Positions 16,948 through 25,802 are shown, counted from the first letter of the stretch. The stretch: DNA of 64,000 bases from Kocuria turfanensis (GCF_001580365.1 NZ_CP014483.1:5618-69617); one strand, 5' to 3'. Made by a program: numbers and translations. The notes: a model not told the origin generated them from the letters alone.

Positions 16948-16952
16948 GAGGG

Positions 16953-17216
16953 TCACTCTCCTTCGTAGAGCAGATGCCGGTACAGGTCGGTGAGCTCCAT
17001 CGCGTGGAAGATCACCAGGTCACGTGGTGGACGGTGGGCGGCGATGACTTCGAGGTATTTCTCCGTCTGCCCGTGCGGGTGCCCCACATAGACGACCGTC
17101 ACCTCACCAGGGCGCCCCTCCACCTCAGCGCTGACTTCGGCGTGCGTCATCGCGTACAGGGCATCTTGCCTAGTAATGCCATGTCGGCCTGCGCTGTGCG
17201 TCCACTCAACTCCCAT
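16953..17216 (-). CDS. Putative toxin of toxin-antitoxin pair (BrnT-like size and layout)
   Basis: 87 residues from ATG 17216. The fold pattern (VEWTHSAGRHGITRQDALYAM, then a beta segment VTVVYVGHPHG, then FHAMELTDLYRHLL) matches the small actinobacterial toxin family with an HGI.xxDaxxA N-terminus and a terminal HAMxL motif that is paired with ribbon-helix-helix antitoxins. Likely an RNase acting on mRNA, by family analogy. No ribosome-binding site precedes the ATG; a -10-like TACACT lies six bases upstream of the GGGT before ATG, so translation may be leaderless. Confidence 0.65.
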   Translation of the reverse strand: MGVEWTHSAGRHGITRQDALYAMTHAEVSAEVEGRPGEVTVVYVGHPHGQTEKYLEVIAAHRPPRDLVIFHAMELTDLYRHLLYEGE

Positions 17217-17217
17217 A

Positions 17218-17255
17218 CCCAATAGTGTAGCACAAAATGCGGCTACACTATTGGG
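17218..17255 (-). promoter_or_regulatory. 14-bp perfect palindrome: operator/promoter of the toxin-antitoxin operon
   Basis: Arms 17218-17231 and 17242-17255 (CCCAATAGTGTAGC and complement) with a 10-base centre, one base before the toxin ATG. The arm nearest the gene contains the -10-like TACACT, so a repressor bound here would block transcription directly. Fits autorepression by the ribbon-helix-helix antitoxin. Confidence 0.7.
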
Positions 17256-17467
17256 CGCCGTGAAAGGTGAGGAGTTGCACCTGCCGGGGTGCTCCAGAGG
17301 CCTCACACTCTCCAGCGACTGTTTCACAGGGACTGATAGAGCTTCGCGTACTCATCGATGGCAGTGGAGGCCCATTTTTTGCTACCGGCAGAGAGCCCAA
17401 CTCCTACTGCGGCAGCCATGGCTTCACATCGTCGCGTGCCCTTTAACCAGTCATGGCACTGTGATTG

Positions 17468-17953
17468 TTATGGGCTCCAAGCCATGACGCCATCGGCTTC
17501 GCGGCCGGGGACGTCCACGAAACCCTCAGCCAGGTAAAGATTCTTGGCGTAGTTGTCAGCCTCCACAGAAAGACTGATCCGAGGCACCTGCCGAGTCCGC
17601 GCATCGTCCTGAGCCCGACGCAGAAGTGCTCTGCCCAGTCCGCGGCCACGCCAGTCCTCCCGCACCCAGAGACTCACCTCCGGGGTGTCCTCGTCGAGGA
17701 AGCCGTAGCCGGGGTCATCCGGGGGCAAGTGCTGGGCCCATACGACGCCGATGGCTTCATTGCCGGCCTCCGCCACCCACCCGAAGTCCCCGCGGTACGG
17801 ATCAAGGATCGTGTAGTGGACGAACTCCGATCGCGTGCTCACATCGATCGCCGAGAACCGCTCCCCGCACCAGTTGAGGTTTTCGAGCGTGGCGGTTGTC
17901 AGCAAAGCGCTCTCCGCTGCCGTCAGTTCTCGGAAGAAGACGTCATCGAGCAT
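17468..17953 (-). CDS. GNAT family N-acetyltransferase
   Basis: 161 residues from ATG 17953. GNAT fold: acetyl-CoA pyrophosphate loop VREDWRGRGLGRALLRRA (motif A) and the C-terminal NYAKNLYLAEGF segment (motif B). Substrate unknown. It stands alone on the minus strand between the toxin-antitoxin operon and the MocR regulator; 17256-17467 holds no other gene. Confidence 0.85.
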   Translation of the reverse strand: MLDDVFFRELTAAESALLTTATLENLNWCGERFSAIDVSTRSEFVHYTILDPYRGDFGWVAEAGNEAIGVVWAQHLPPDDPGYGFLDEDTPEVSLWVREDWRGRGLGRALLRRAQDDARTRQVPRISLSVEADNYAKNLYLAEGFVDVPGREADGVMAWSP

Positions 17954-18069
17954 GCATTCATCGTAGACAGAGGTGGCCAGCTGATGAGCGACAGGAGGAA
18001 CTGAACGGATCGGCCGGAGAAGACTGAACACTGGGCTGTCGGGGAACCCCTACTGCAGAGCTGTGGTGT

Positions 18070-19473
18070 TCAGGCCAGGCCGGCCGGTGGGGTGTCAGTG
18101 GCCCGGTGTCCTGAGCGGGCGGCCTGCACGGTGGCGACCAGGGCGTACATGCCGGCCTCCCGGGCCGGGGTGTCCAGGGAGTAGGGCAGGCGCAGGTGGC
18201 GTTCGAAGGCCCCGCCCACCCCGAAGCGGGGCCCGGCGGCCAGGCGCAGACCGTGCTGCGGGGCCAGCGCAGCGAGGGCGGAGCTGATCGGGTCCGGCAT
18301 CGTGGCCCACACCGACAGCCCGCCTACCCCGGGGGTGACGGTCCAGTCCGGGAAGTGCGCACCGAGCAGGCCCAGCAGGTGGGCGCGACCCTGCCGCAGC
18401 TCCTCCAGCCGGGTGGGGAGGATCGTGTCGATCTGTCCCAGCAGCGCCACGCAGGCCAGTTGTTCCAGCACCGGGGTGCCCAGGTCGGTGCCGGCCCGTG
18501 CCTGGGCCAGGCGCTGGATCAAGGCGGGGTCGGCCCGGATCCAGCCGATGCGCAGCCCGCCCCAGAAGGTCTTGGACACCGATCCGACACTGATCACCCC
18601 TGGGTGGTAGGCGGCCAGGGGCACGGGCGGCTCCACGTCGAGGGCGAGCTCGGCCATGGTCTCGTCCACCACGGTGGGGCACCCCAGCCGGAGCCGTTCC
18701 CGCTCGGCGGGGGCCAGGCAGAGCCCGGTGGGGTTGTGGAAGTCCGGCAGCAGATACGCCAGATCCGCCCCGTGCGTGGCGGTAGCGAGGGCGGGCAGGT
18801 CCCAGCCGGTGTCGGTCAGGGCCACCGGGGTGATCCGCGCCCGGGTGCTGCGCAGCAGGTGCAGGGCGTGCGGATAGGTGGGGTGATCCACCACCACCCG
18901 GGACCGGGGGCGCAGCAGGGTGCGCACCAGCAGATGCACCCCGTGCTGGGCCCCGGTGGTGATCAGGATCTGCTCCGGGGTCGTGGCCAGCCCTCGGGCC
19001 CGATACCGGGCCGCCACCGCCTCCCGCAGCTCAGGTAACCCGATCTGGGCGTAGCCGTGACGGGGCAGGTGCCGCGGCAGCTGCTCCAGTGCCCAGGTGT
19101 AGGCCCGGTGCAGGGCCGCCCCCGGGGCCGGCGGGGAGGCGTGGGAGAAGTCGATCAGCTGCCCGTCCACGAGCTCGGTGGCGTGGTGGCCGGCACTCGT
19201 CCGGCCGGGCGGGACGGTGGTGGTGCTGCGGGTTCGCTGCCGGGTGGTGAGGTAACCGGTCTCGCGCAGGGTCGTGTAGGCGGTGGCCACCGTGGTGCGG
19301 CTGATCCCCAGGGTCGCGGCCAGGTCCCGCTCCCCCGGCACCGTGACCCCCAACGGCAGGCGCCCGTCGAGAATCAACAGGCGGATCCGTTCGGTGAGCT
19401 TCCGGTGCGCCGGGCCGGTGCCCGCCGCCCAGTCCCCCAGCAGCCGGTCCAGGGTCGGGGCGGTGGTGTGCAT
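18070..19473 (-). CDS. yczR: MocR/PdxR-type regulator (GntR domain fused to aminotransferase), YczR-like
   Basis: 467 residues from ATG 19473. N-terminal GntR winged helix (residues about 15-85: TERIRLLILDG, LAATLGISRTTVATAY) and a fold-type I aminotransferase domain with the PLP lysine in SVSKTFWGGLR. These fused proteins sense pyridoxal phosphate or amino compounds. The divergent neighbour is a YczE membrane protein gene, the conserved partner of YczR, so this regulator most likely controls yczE from the shared intergenic region. Gene symbol given by context and architecture. Confidence 0.85.
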   Translation of the reverse strand: MHTTAPTLDRLLGDWAAGTGPAHRKLTERIRLLILDGRLPLGVTVPGERDLAATLGISRTTVATAYTTLRETGYLTTRQRTRSTTTVPPGRTSAGHHATELVDGQLIDFSHASPPAPGAALHRAYTWALEQLPRHLPRHGYAQIGLPELREAVAARYRARGLATTPEQILITTGAQHGVHLLVRTLLRPRSRVVVDHPTYPHALHLLRSTRARITPVALTDTGWDLPALATATHGADLAYLLPDFHNPTGLCLAPAERERLRLGCPTVVDETMAELALDVEPPVPLAAYHPGVISVGSVSKTFWGGLRIGWIRADPALIQRLAQARAGTDLGTPVLEQLACVALLGQIDTILPTRLEELRQGRAHLLGLLGAHFPDWTVTPGVGGLSVWATMPDPISSALAALAPQHGLRLAAGPRFGVGGAFERHLRLPYSLDTPAREAGMYALVATVQAARSGHRATDTPPAGLA

Positions 19474-19490
19474 CAGGCCAGGATCCGGGC

Positions 19491-19515
19491 TCTGGCCCTT
19501 TTTCTCAACTCCAGA
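19491..19515. promoter_or_regulatory. Candidate YczR operator in divergent intergenic region
   Basis: TCTGG (19491-19495) and CCAGA (19511-19515) flank a pyrimidine-rich CCCTTTTTCTC stretch, midway between the yczR and yczE starts. Spaced half-sites in this position fit MocR-type binding; the exact motif is inferred. Confidence 0.4.
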
Positions 19516-19580
19516 TACCCCCGAGGATGAACACCGTGCCCGGACCGCCCGGGCACCACCGCCCCCACCGAAGGACCCCC

Positions 19581-20276
19581 ATGCCCGCATCCTCGTCCCC
19601 TCCACTCACCGACCAGCCACTGGTGGCGCGGCGGATGAGCGCCGGCGAGCAGCTGCGGGCCGAGCACAAGCCCCGCCGGCTGCTCCAGCTGCTGGCCGGG
19701 CTGATCGGGTACGGCACCGCCCTGGCCCTGCTGGTCGGCTCCGGGCTGGGGGCCTCGAGCTGGAACGTGCTGGCCGAAGGCCTCGCCCACCGCACCGGGC
19801 TGTCCTTCGGGATGGCCACGAACCTGATCGCGCTGGCCGTGCTGGTGTTCTGGATCCCGTTGCGCGAGCTGCCCGGGCTGGGCACCGTGCTGAACGTGCT
19901 GCTGGTGGGGGCCGCCGCCGATGTCGCCGCCCACCTCCTGCCCGCCCCGGGCACACTGGCCGAGCAGCTGGCCCACTACAGCCTGGGGCTTCTCCTGTTC
20001 GCCTTCTGCGACGCCCTCTACCTCGGGGCCCGCTTCGGCGCCGGACCCCGCGACGGGCTGATGACCGGGGCTGTGCGGGTCACCGGCCGGCCTCTGTGGA
20101 CGGTGCGCACCGGCATCGAAGTCCTCGTCGTGGCCGTCGGCTGGGCCCTCGGCGGGACCGTGGGGGCGGGCACCGTGGTCCTGGCCGTGGCCGCCGGACC
20201 CCTGGTGCAGACCTTCCTGCGCCACACCACCGTGCCGCTGCGGGCCGACGGCTCGGCCGGGTCAACGGCCCGTTGA
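19581..20276 (+). CDS. yczE: YczE/YitT-like membrane protein
   Basis: 231 residues from ATG 19581 with AAGGA six bases upstream; an ATG at 19527 has its G-rich site too close. Five or six hydrophobic helices, starting with the family pattern RRLLQLLAGLIGYGTALALLVGSGLGASSWN shortened here to its key GLGASSWNVLAEG, and FCDALYLGARFGAGPRDGLM, a YczE hallmark. Function unknown; always found with a MocR regulator. Its 3' end overlaps the convergent acetyltransferase gene by 15 bases. Confidence 0.85.
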   Translation: MPASSSPPLTDQPLVARRMSAGEQLRAEHKPRRLLQLLAGLIGYGTALALLVGSGLGASSWNVLAEGLAHRTGLSFGMATNLIALAVLVFWIPLRELPGLGTVLNVLLVGAAADVAAHLLPAPGTLAEQLAHYSLGLLLFAFCDALYLGARFGAGPRDGLMTGAVRVTGRPLWTVRTGIEVLVVAVGWALGGTVGAGTVVLAVAAGPLVQTFLRHTTVPLRADGSAGSTAR

Positions 20277-20843
20277 GCGTCCCTCGTGCCCATGGACGAT
20301 GGGGCGCCCTGCTGGGGATGCCGGCGGTGGTCCTGGCGGCAAGGTTTTCTCCAGCAGGGTGGCGCTGTACCAGGGCCCGTTGAAGTCCCGTCGGCCTACT
20401 TCCTGGAATCCCTGCCGCTGGTAGAAGGTGCGCAGAGCTGTGTTCGACTCCACGCAGTCCAGCCGGATGACCGCTGCTCCTTCAGCCCGGCCACGCTCCG
20501 CGGCCCAGTTCAGGAGAAACGCCCCCAGGCCACGGCCGGTCACACCGCGGTGGACCATCAGTCCGTGGACGTAGACCGCCAAGGTGTCATCGGCACCCCA
20601 GACCTCGGGATCGGCCCACAGCAGCCGTACGGCCGCGGCAACTCCCAGGGCGGGATCTCGGACCAGATACCACTGGCCAGCCTGGATCTGCTCGGTGATC
20701 TCCTGCCGGCTCACATGGCCGTGGCCCCACTGCTCGATGCCCTGCTCACCCAGCCAGTCCTCGATCTGGCACCGAAGCTCGTGCACGGCCCTCGCATCCT
20801 CAAGGACAGCTTGTTCGATCGGGGCGGGCCGGGAACTGATCAT
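20262..20843 (-). CDS. GNAT family N-acetyltransferase
   Basis: 193 residues from ATG 20843 (a GTG three codons earlier is possible). Contains the GNAT acetyl-CoA loop HRGVTGRGLGAFLLNWA and the motif-B segment NTALRTFYQRQGFQEVG. The N-terminus (DWLGEQGIEQW) is typical of acetyltransferases near the AAC(6')/YokL type. Substrate unknown. Tail-to-tail overlap with yczE. Confidence 0.85.
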   Translation of the reverse strand: MISSRPAPIEQAVLEDARAVHELRCQIEDWLGEQGIEQWGHGHVSRQEITEQIQAGQWYLVRDPALGVAAAVRLLWADPEVWGADDTLAVYVHGLMVHRGVTGRGLGAFLLNWAAERGRAEGAAVIRLDCVESNTALRTFYQRQGFQEVGRRDFNGPWYSATLLEKTLPPGPPPASPAGRPIVHGHEGRSTGR

Positions 20844-20984
20844 GCTCACCACGTTAGGGCAGCATCACTGCCCACCACGGTCATCGCACACGGACTGCCA
20901 CCTTCACGCCACGGGGTGACCATGGATCACCCGGTGCCGGATACGGTGACAGGGGCCCCGCTCCTACTTCAAAGGTCTTGCCCC

Positions 20985-21470
20985 ATGCCCACCCGCCCTT
21001 CGATCACTCTGCGCCCGTTCCACGAGGCGGACACTGCTTTCTTCACCGGCCTGGCCACCGACGAGCGAGTGACCCGCTTCGTCGGTGACGGTCGCCCCTG
21101 GGCGCCGCAGGCCATCCAGGACCGTCTTCGTGCCGCGCTGCAGCAGCAGCCGGTCGAGCAGGGTGGGGCGGTCCGGTGGTTCATCGCTGAAGAAGAGGGC
21201 GAGGCGGTCGGCCTCGTGGTCACCACCCGGTGCGATGCGGGCGTGGAGATTGGCTACTGGGTGTCCCCACAGCACTGGGGGCGCGGGGTGGCCGGAGCCA
21301 TGGTCGACCTGGCCGTGGCCACGGTCCCGGACGTCTACGGTCGGGTCCGGTTGATCGCCTGGGCCGCTCCGGCCAACACCGCCTCGACCCGGCTGCTCAC
21401 CCGCCGCGGCTTCGAGCTCGAGGCCAGCCAGGACGGCCTGGACCGCTACGTGCTGGCGCACACGCAGTAG
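20985..21470 (+). CDS. GNAT family N-acetyltransferase (RimJ/RimL-like)
   Basis: 161 residues from ATG 20985, AAAGG about nine bases upstream. Typical RimJ/RimL pattern: ITLRPFHEADTAFF at the N-terminus, GYWVSPQHWGRGVAGAMV as acetyl-CoA loop, NTASTRLLTRRGFELE near the end. Probably acetylates a protein or peptide N-terminus or a small amine; unproven. An upstream open frame from 20286 is antisense to another gene and is not part of it. Confidence 0.85.
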   Translation: MPTRPSITLRPFHEADTAFFTGLATDERVTRFVGDGRPWAPQAIQDRLRAALQQQPVEQGGAVRWFIAEEEGEAVGLVVTTRCDAGVEIGYWVSPQHWGRGVAGAMVDLAVATVPDVYGRVRLIAWAAPANTASTRLLTRRGFELEASQDGLDRYVLAHTQ

Positions 21471-21659
21471 CACGCACCGGCCACCGCGAAGCACCGCCTG
21501 CACCGGAGCGGCCATGGGGCCATGCTGCGTTCCGGACGGGCGCTGCACGCTATCTGAGCCCCGCTGGGGCCCTCCAGAGCACGCCCGGACCCATCGATTC
21601 ACCACACCGAAGGCCGGCAAGGCGCCCAGTGGCTACCGCGGTGTGGGAGGCTGGCCGGC

Positions 21660-22298
21660 GTGGGAACCCAACCCGGCTACGACGAACTGGCCGAACAGTA
21701 CGAGCTCACCTTCCCGGACCCGTTCCAGACACCTTTGGAACGGCATGCGGTCGCCGCCTTCACGGACATGGTCCTGGTCCACCACGGCGAGGGCACCGTG
21801 GTGGACATCGGGTGCGGGACCGGACACGTCACCGCCGACCTCGCCCACCGCGGTCTGGAGGTCGTGGGGATCGATCCGTCAGAAGCCATGCTGGGCATCG
21901 CCCGCAGGTCCCACCCCGAGGTGGCGTTCCGGCGCGGTGAGGCCAATCTAAACGAATCCCCGGAGTTGACCGATCGGCTGGTTCCGCTGTGGGGTGTGCT
22001 GGCCCGGTTCAGCCTGATCCACGTCGATCCCCACCGGATCGGTGGCGTGCTTGATTCCTGGGCCCAGCGCATGCCGGTCGGCGGCGTGGTGCTCCTGGCC
22101 TTCCAGAGCACCGATGGCGAAGGGCAACCGGCGGTGCCGTTCGATCACGCGGTGGCACCAGCCTGGCGCTGGCACCCCGACGAGATGAGCGCACGGCTTG
22201 CCCGGGCCGGGTTCGACGAGGCCTGGCGCACGGTGAGCCGGCCGGACCCGCTGCACCGCTTTCCCGAGTGCCACCTGGCCGCCACACGTCGCCGCTGA
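21660..22298 (+). CDS. Class I SAM-dependent methyltransferase
   Basis: 212 residues, GTG start. Motif I is VVDIGCGTGHVTADLA (residues about 47-62), the acidic SAM-ribose residue follows in VVGIDPSEAMLG, and a C-terminal FDEAWRTVSRP strand closes the fold. Methyltransf_11/25-type; the substrate cannot be told. No neighbour suggests a pathway. 21471-21659 carries no gene. Confidence 0.85.
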   Translation: MGTQPGYDELAEQYELTFPDPFQTPLERHAVAAFTDMVLVHHGEGTVVDIGCGTGHVTADLAHRGLEVVGIDPSEAMLGIARRSHPEVAFRRGEANLNESPELTDRLVPLWGVLARFSLIHVDPHRIGGVLDSWAQRMPVGGVVLLAFQSTDGEGQPAVPFDHAVAPAWRWHPDEMSARLARAGFDEAWRTVSRPDPLHRFPECHLAATRRR

Positions 22299-22369
22299 CA
22301 GCACTCCCTCCTGCCACCGGTGGTGCAGGAAACGAAGGGTGCTTTGCTGCCCGACCGGTGCACCCGCTG

Positions 22370-22453
22370 TCAGGACATGGCGCGCAGGGCCTCGCGCAGC
22401 TCGACGGTCCACTCCTCGACGGGGTCCAGGTGAGCATCATGGGTCCCACTAGA
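22370..22453 (-). pseudogene. 3' fragment of alpha/beta hydrolase split by IS481 element
   Basis: Read through the target duplication, this segment continues the frame of the hydrolase at 23571-24293 and encodes its missing C-terminus, SSGTHDAHLDPVEEW..., ending in TGA at 22372-22370. THDAH holds the catalytic histidine expected at this point of the fold. The fragment has no start of its own. Confidence 0.85.
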
Positions 22454-23570
22454 TGTTGTGGGTCATGACGTTCTTGGCGCGGGTGCGTCGATGAGATGAG
22501 GAACGGGCTCCTCGTCACAGGATGGAAGTTCCTACACCGTCCATCCGCGCGAGAGAGCCCGTTCATGACCCACGTTAATGCACCCCTGACCCCGACCGGC
22601 CGGCTGCGCATGGTGTTGCGCCACCTCGAGGACGGGATCCCGATGGCCCACGTGGCCGCGGAGTTCCGGGTCTCTCGCCCGACCGTGGCCACCTGGGTGG
22701 CCCGCTACCTCGAGTCCGGCGAAGCCGGACTCACCGACCGGCCCTCGACCCCGCGACGCAGCAGCACCCGCACCCCGGCTGCGGTCGTCGAGCTCATCGA
22801 GGCGCTCCGCCGGGGCCGCAAGTGGTCGGCGCGGCGCATCCACCGCCACCTGGTCGACCTTGCCGTGACGATCAGTCTGCGCACCGTCGGCCGCTGGTTG
22901 CACCGACTCGGGATCTCCCGGCTGCGCGACCTCACCCCTGAGGGCGAGAACTCCCGCAGGACCCCGGGACGGATTCGCGCCGCCTGGCCCGGGCACATGG
23001 TCCACCTGGATGTGAAGAAGGTCGGCAAGATCCCCGACGGCGGCGGCTGGCACGCCCACGGCCGTGGCAGCGCTCAGGCGAAGAAGTCCAAGCGTGGGCC
23101 CGGAGCGAAGGTCGGCTACACCTACCTGCACTCGGCCGTGGACGGCTTCTCTAGGCTGGCCTACACCGAGGCCCTCGCCGACGAGAAAGCGGTGACCACG
23201 ATCGGGTTCTTCTGCCGGGCCAGGGCCTTCTTCGCCGCCCACGGCATCTCCCGGCTGCACCGGGTCGTGACCGACAACGGCGCCAACTACCGGGCCAAGG
23301 ACTTCACCCGCTGCGTGGAAGCCCTGGCCGGCCGGCACCAGCGCATCAAGCCCTACACGCCGCGGCACAACGGCAAGGTGGAGCGATACAACCGCCTGCT
23401 GGCCGACGAGGTGCTCTACGCCCGTCCCTACGCCAGCGAGCAGGCCCGCCGGGACGCGATTGGGGTGTGGGTGAACCACTTCAATTACCATCGGCCGCAT
23501 ACCGCCTGTGGTGATCAGCCTCCGGCCTCACGCGTCCCGGCCCGTGCCAATAACGTCATGCCCTCTTACA
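22454..23570 (+). mobile_element. Complete IS481-family insertion sequence with 6-bp target duplication
   Basis: 1117 bp. Terminal inverted repeats of about 30 bp: left end TGTTGTGGGTCATGACGTTC, right end (complement) TGTAAGAGGGCATGACGTTA, sharing the TGT tips and a CATGACGTT core. Flanked by the perfect duplication ACTAGA at 22448-22453 and 23571-23576. One transposase gene inside. The intact duplication shows a simple insertion, probably recent. Confidence 0.93.
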
Positions 23571-23575
23571 ACTAG
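22565..23575 (+). CDS. IS481-family transposase
   Basis: 336 residues from ATG 22565. N-terminal helix-turn-helix (MAHVAAEFRVSRPTVATWVARY), then an integrase-like DDE catalytic core: first Asp in HMVHLDVKKVGKI, second in RVVTDNGANY, Glu in NGKVERYNRLLADE. It catalyses cut-and-paste or copy transposition of the element. The reading frame runs through the right terminal repeat and its TAG stop lies in the target duplication, so the stop is supplied by the insertion site. Confidence 0.95.
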   Translation: MTHVNAPLTPTGRLRMVLRHLEDGIPMAHVAAEFRVSRPTVATWVARYLESGEAGLTDRPSTPRRSSTRTPAAVVELIEALRRGRKWSARRIHRHLVDLAVTISLRTVGRWLHRLGISRLRDLTPEGENSRRTPGRIRAAWPGHMVHLDVKKVGKIPDGGGWHAHGRGSAQAKKSKRGPGAKVGYTYLHSAVDGFSRLAYTEALADEKAVTTIGFFCRARAFFAAHGISRLHRVVTDNGANYRAKDFTRCVEALAGRHQRIKPYTPRHNGKVERYNRLLADEVLYARPYASEQARRDAIGVWVNHFNYHRPHTACGDQPPASRVPARANNVMPSYN

Positions 23576-24293
23576 ACAGATCGACCCGTCGGGTGCCCGC
23601 ACGGGCTGCGACGAAGGCGTCCTGCCGGGCGGAGGTGAACATCGACTCCGCGGCGAAGACGACCGTGGTCGGGGCTCTCACCGCCGCCCAATCCGCCCAC
23701 CGCGGGACGTGCACCGCCTGGAGAACGGCTTCCATGACGGCTGGGTCGAACCGGGGCCGATACCCCTCAGCTGTGGGTTCCAGATCCGCCGCCCAGGCCC
23801 GGGCCAGAGCAGTCGCTCCGAGAAAAGCGGTGGCCTCGGCCCGGGAGGCGAAGGGCGCGGGCCAGGAGCCGAAGAACTCCCCCACCGCGGCTGCTTCGCC
23901 CGGGTCCCCGCCGTGCACATCGGCTTCCAGCAGCACCAGACCGGACACCCGATGCGGGTGGCCGGCGGCGGTGAGCACCGCGGTGTGCGCCCCCATGGAC
24001 TGGCCTACCAGCACCACCGATTGAGCGGGGGCCACCACATCGAGCACCGCGACGACGTCGTCCACGAAGGCCTGTCGCCCGGTGTCGTCCGGCACCCGGG
24101 TGCTGTGCCCGTGTCCGCGCTGGTCCACTAGCACGCACCGGTGCTCGGGCCACAGCTCTCGGGCCGAGGGCACGAGTTCTTGGGCGCTGCCGGCCAGTCC
24201 GTGCAGGAACACCACCACCGGGGCCGCACCACCGGTGTCCAGATAGCTGATCCGCGCCCCGGGCCGTTCCACCACCGAGCGTACGAGCTCCAC
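23571..24293 (-). pseudogene. Alpha/beta hydrolase, interrupted by IS481 element (5' part)
   Basis: GTG 24293 with AAGGAAGGG upstream gives the natural N-terminus (VELVRSVVERPGARISYLDT). The hydrolase core is intact up to the insertion: oxyanion HGLAGSAQE, nucleophile elbow VGQSMGAHT, acidic residue region TVVFAAESMF. At the insertion the frame runs into the transposon and stops after SSCKRA, losing the C-terminal helix and the catalytic histidine, which remain at 22370-22453. The encoded truncated protein should be inactive. Confidence 0.88.
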
Positions 24294-24415
24294 TGCCTCG
24301 CCCTTCCTTCCGCAACCCTTGTGGTCCAGCACGCTCACGGTAGTACCGCTTGCCCTGTCGTCCACCGGCGTTGTCACCGTCCCGGGATCATGCTCCCGGC
24401 ACGACACCGGGGCGT

Positions 24416-25012
24416 TCAGCCCGGGAGGCGGGTGCGCAGCTTCTCGGTCAGGGACAACCGCACGGTGGGCCACTCGCTGTTGATGATGGAGAACACCACC
24501 ACATCGCGCATGGTCCCGTCACGCCACAGGTCGTGATTGCGCAGCACCCCGTCCTGCTTCGCGCCCAGGGCGGCGATCGCCCGCCTCGACCGGTGGTTGT
24601 GCCAGTGCGTGCGGAGCTCCACCGCGATGCACTCCAGGGTCTCGAAGGCGTGGGTGAGCTGGAGCAGTTTCACCTCGGTGTTGACCCCGGTGCCCTGGAC
24701 ACTGGGGGCGATCCAGGTGGAGCCGATTTCCAGGCGCCGGTGATCGGCACGGATGTTGAGGAACGTCGTCATCCCCACCGCCCGCCCGTCGCCGGCCCGG
24801 ATCGTCCACGGCACGATGTGACCGGTCCTGTGCTTGGCCAGCCGCTTCTCGATCTCCGCGCCCATCGCTTCCGGGGCAGGCAGGCGAGTGTACCAGAGCT
24901 GGTAGAGGTTCTCCTCCGCGACCGCTTTCGCCAGTTCCGCGGCGTGCTCCGGCGCAAGTGGCTCGAGGGTGGCCACAGTGCCGGTGAGCGTGGGGATCGC
25001 CAGGAAGTCCAT
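24416..25012 (-). CDS. GNAT family N-acetyltransferase (RimJ/RimL-like)
   Basis: 198 residues. Pattern of the ribosomal-protein-type GNATs: LEPLAPEHAAELA at the start, GSTWIAPSVQGTGVNTEVK as acetyl-CoA region, HWHNHRSRRAIAALGAKQDG towards the end, and WRDGTMRDVVVFSI at the C-terminus. Substrate not known. Fourth acetyltransferase gene within 8 kb. Confidence 0.88.
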   Translation of the reverse strand: MDFLAIPTLTGTVATLEPLAPEHAAELAKAVAEENLYQLWYTRLPAPEAMGAEIEKRLAKHRTGHIVPWTIRAGDGRAVGMTTFLNIRADHRRLEIGSTWIAPSVQGTGVNTEVKLLQLTHAFETLECIAVELRTHWHNHRSRRAIAALGAKQDGVLRNHDLWRDGTMRDVVVFSIINSEWPTVRLSLTEKLRTRLPG

Positions 25013-25131
25013 GCCGCCAGGCTACTGAACGTCAGAACAGCCCCACACGCACCACCACGCTGCTCACGAAGTCGGGCCGGAATCAGGAAACCCTGATGCA
25101 GGGTGTCGCGGTGCCCGTAGCCGCCCTCACA

Positions 25132-25162
25132 AGTGGCCGGTAGTGGGCCACATGTAAACCAA
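25132..25162. repeat. 31-bp motif, copy 1
   Basis: AGTGGCCGGTAGTGGGCCAC followed by ATGTAAACCAA. A copy with about 26 of 31 matching bases lies at 29370-29400. Found in gene-free stretch 25013-25228; may be the tip of a lost mobile element. Confidence 0.45.
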
Positions 25163-25228
25163 AAGGCCTTGTGCTGGTGGTGCGCTGGAGTGGTGTCGGC
25201 GGCACACCGCAGAGCCGGATCGATGGGA

Positions 25229-25651
25229 TCACTTCACCGGGTCCGGGAGGAGCCGGAAGCGTTCCAGCACCACAAGCGTGTCGTCGTCCACGTCGCGCCC
25301 CGGGACCTCGGCGCACGCCTCCGGCGGCGCGGCCGTCCAGAACTCCTCGTGGGCCTCCCGCCACTGGGCCACGCTGCGGTGCCCCTCGCCCTCGGCCAGC
25401 ACGTGCTCCCATGGCACCTCGGCCAACCGCATCGTGGCCACCTCGGTGATCTCCAAGGTGGCGACCACCCGCCCGGTGGAGTCGATGAGGGCCTGACATT
25501 CGCCGAGACGCGGCAGGGGCTGGCCCTCGGCGTCGTAGTCACCCAGCAGCGACGATGTGCCGGTCTTCGCGCCGGACCGGATCAGCTGGACGAGGCGGTC
25601 CCGCAACGGTCCGGGGGTCGCGAACTCGGCCACCGGCATCGATTCATCCAT
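25229..25651 (-). CDS. ASCH domain protein
   Basis: 140 residues from ATG 25651. ASCH (PUA-like RNA-binding fold) pattern: RSGAKTGTSSLLGDY early, GRVVATLEITEV in the middle, WREAHEEFWTA and VVLERFRLL at the end. ASCH proteins are thought to bind or process RNA or modified bases, and some are amidohydrolases of N4-acetylcytidine. Start chosen because the 13 residues of the longer frame are unlike the family. Confidence 0.85.
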   Translation of the reverse strand: MDESMPVAEFATPGPLRDRLVQLIRSGAKTGTSSLLGDYDAEGQPLPRLGECQALIDSTGRVVATLEITEVATMRLAEVPWEHVLAEGEGHRSVAQWREAHEEFWTAAPPEACAEVPGRDVDDDTLVVLERFRLLPDPVK

Positions 25652-25802
25652 GGCTCGAGTATGCCGCCCGACGACCTCAGAAGAGCGCACTCGACCTCAC
25701 GGGCAACTCGCTCACACAGGATTCGAGCGCCCATCAGCGGACCCCTACCGGAACGCGGGACGAGCCAACCGTGGTGTGGTCTCCATCCCTCAGCGGTCGT
25801 CG

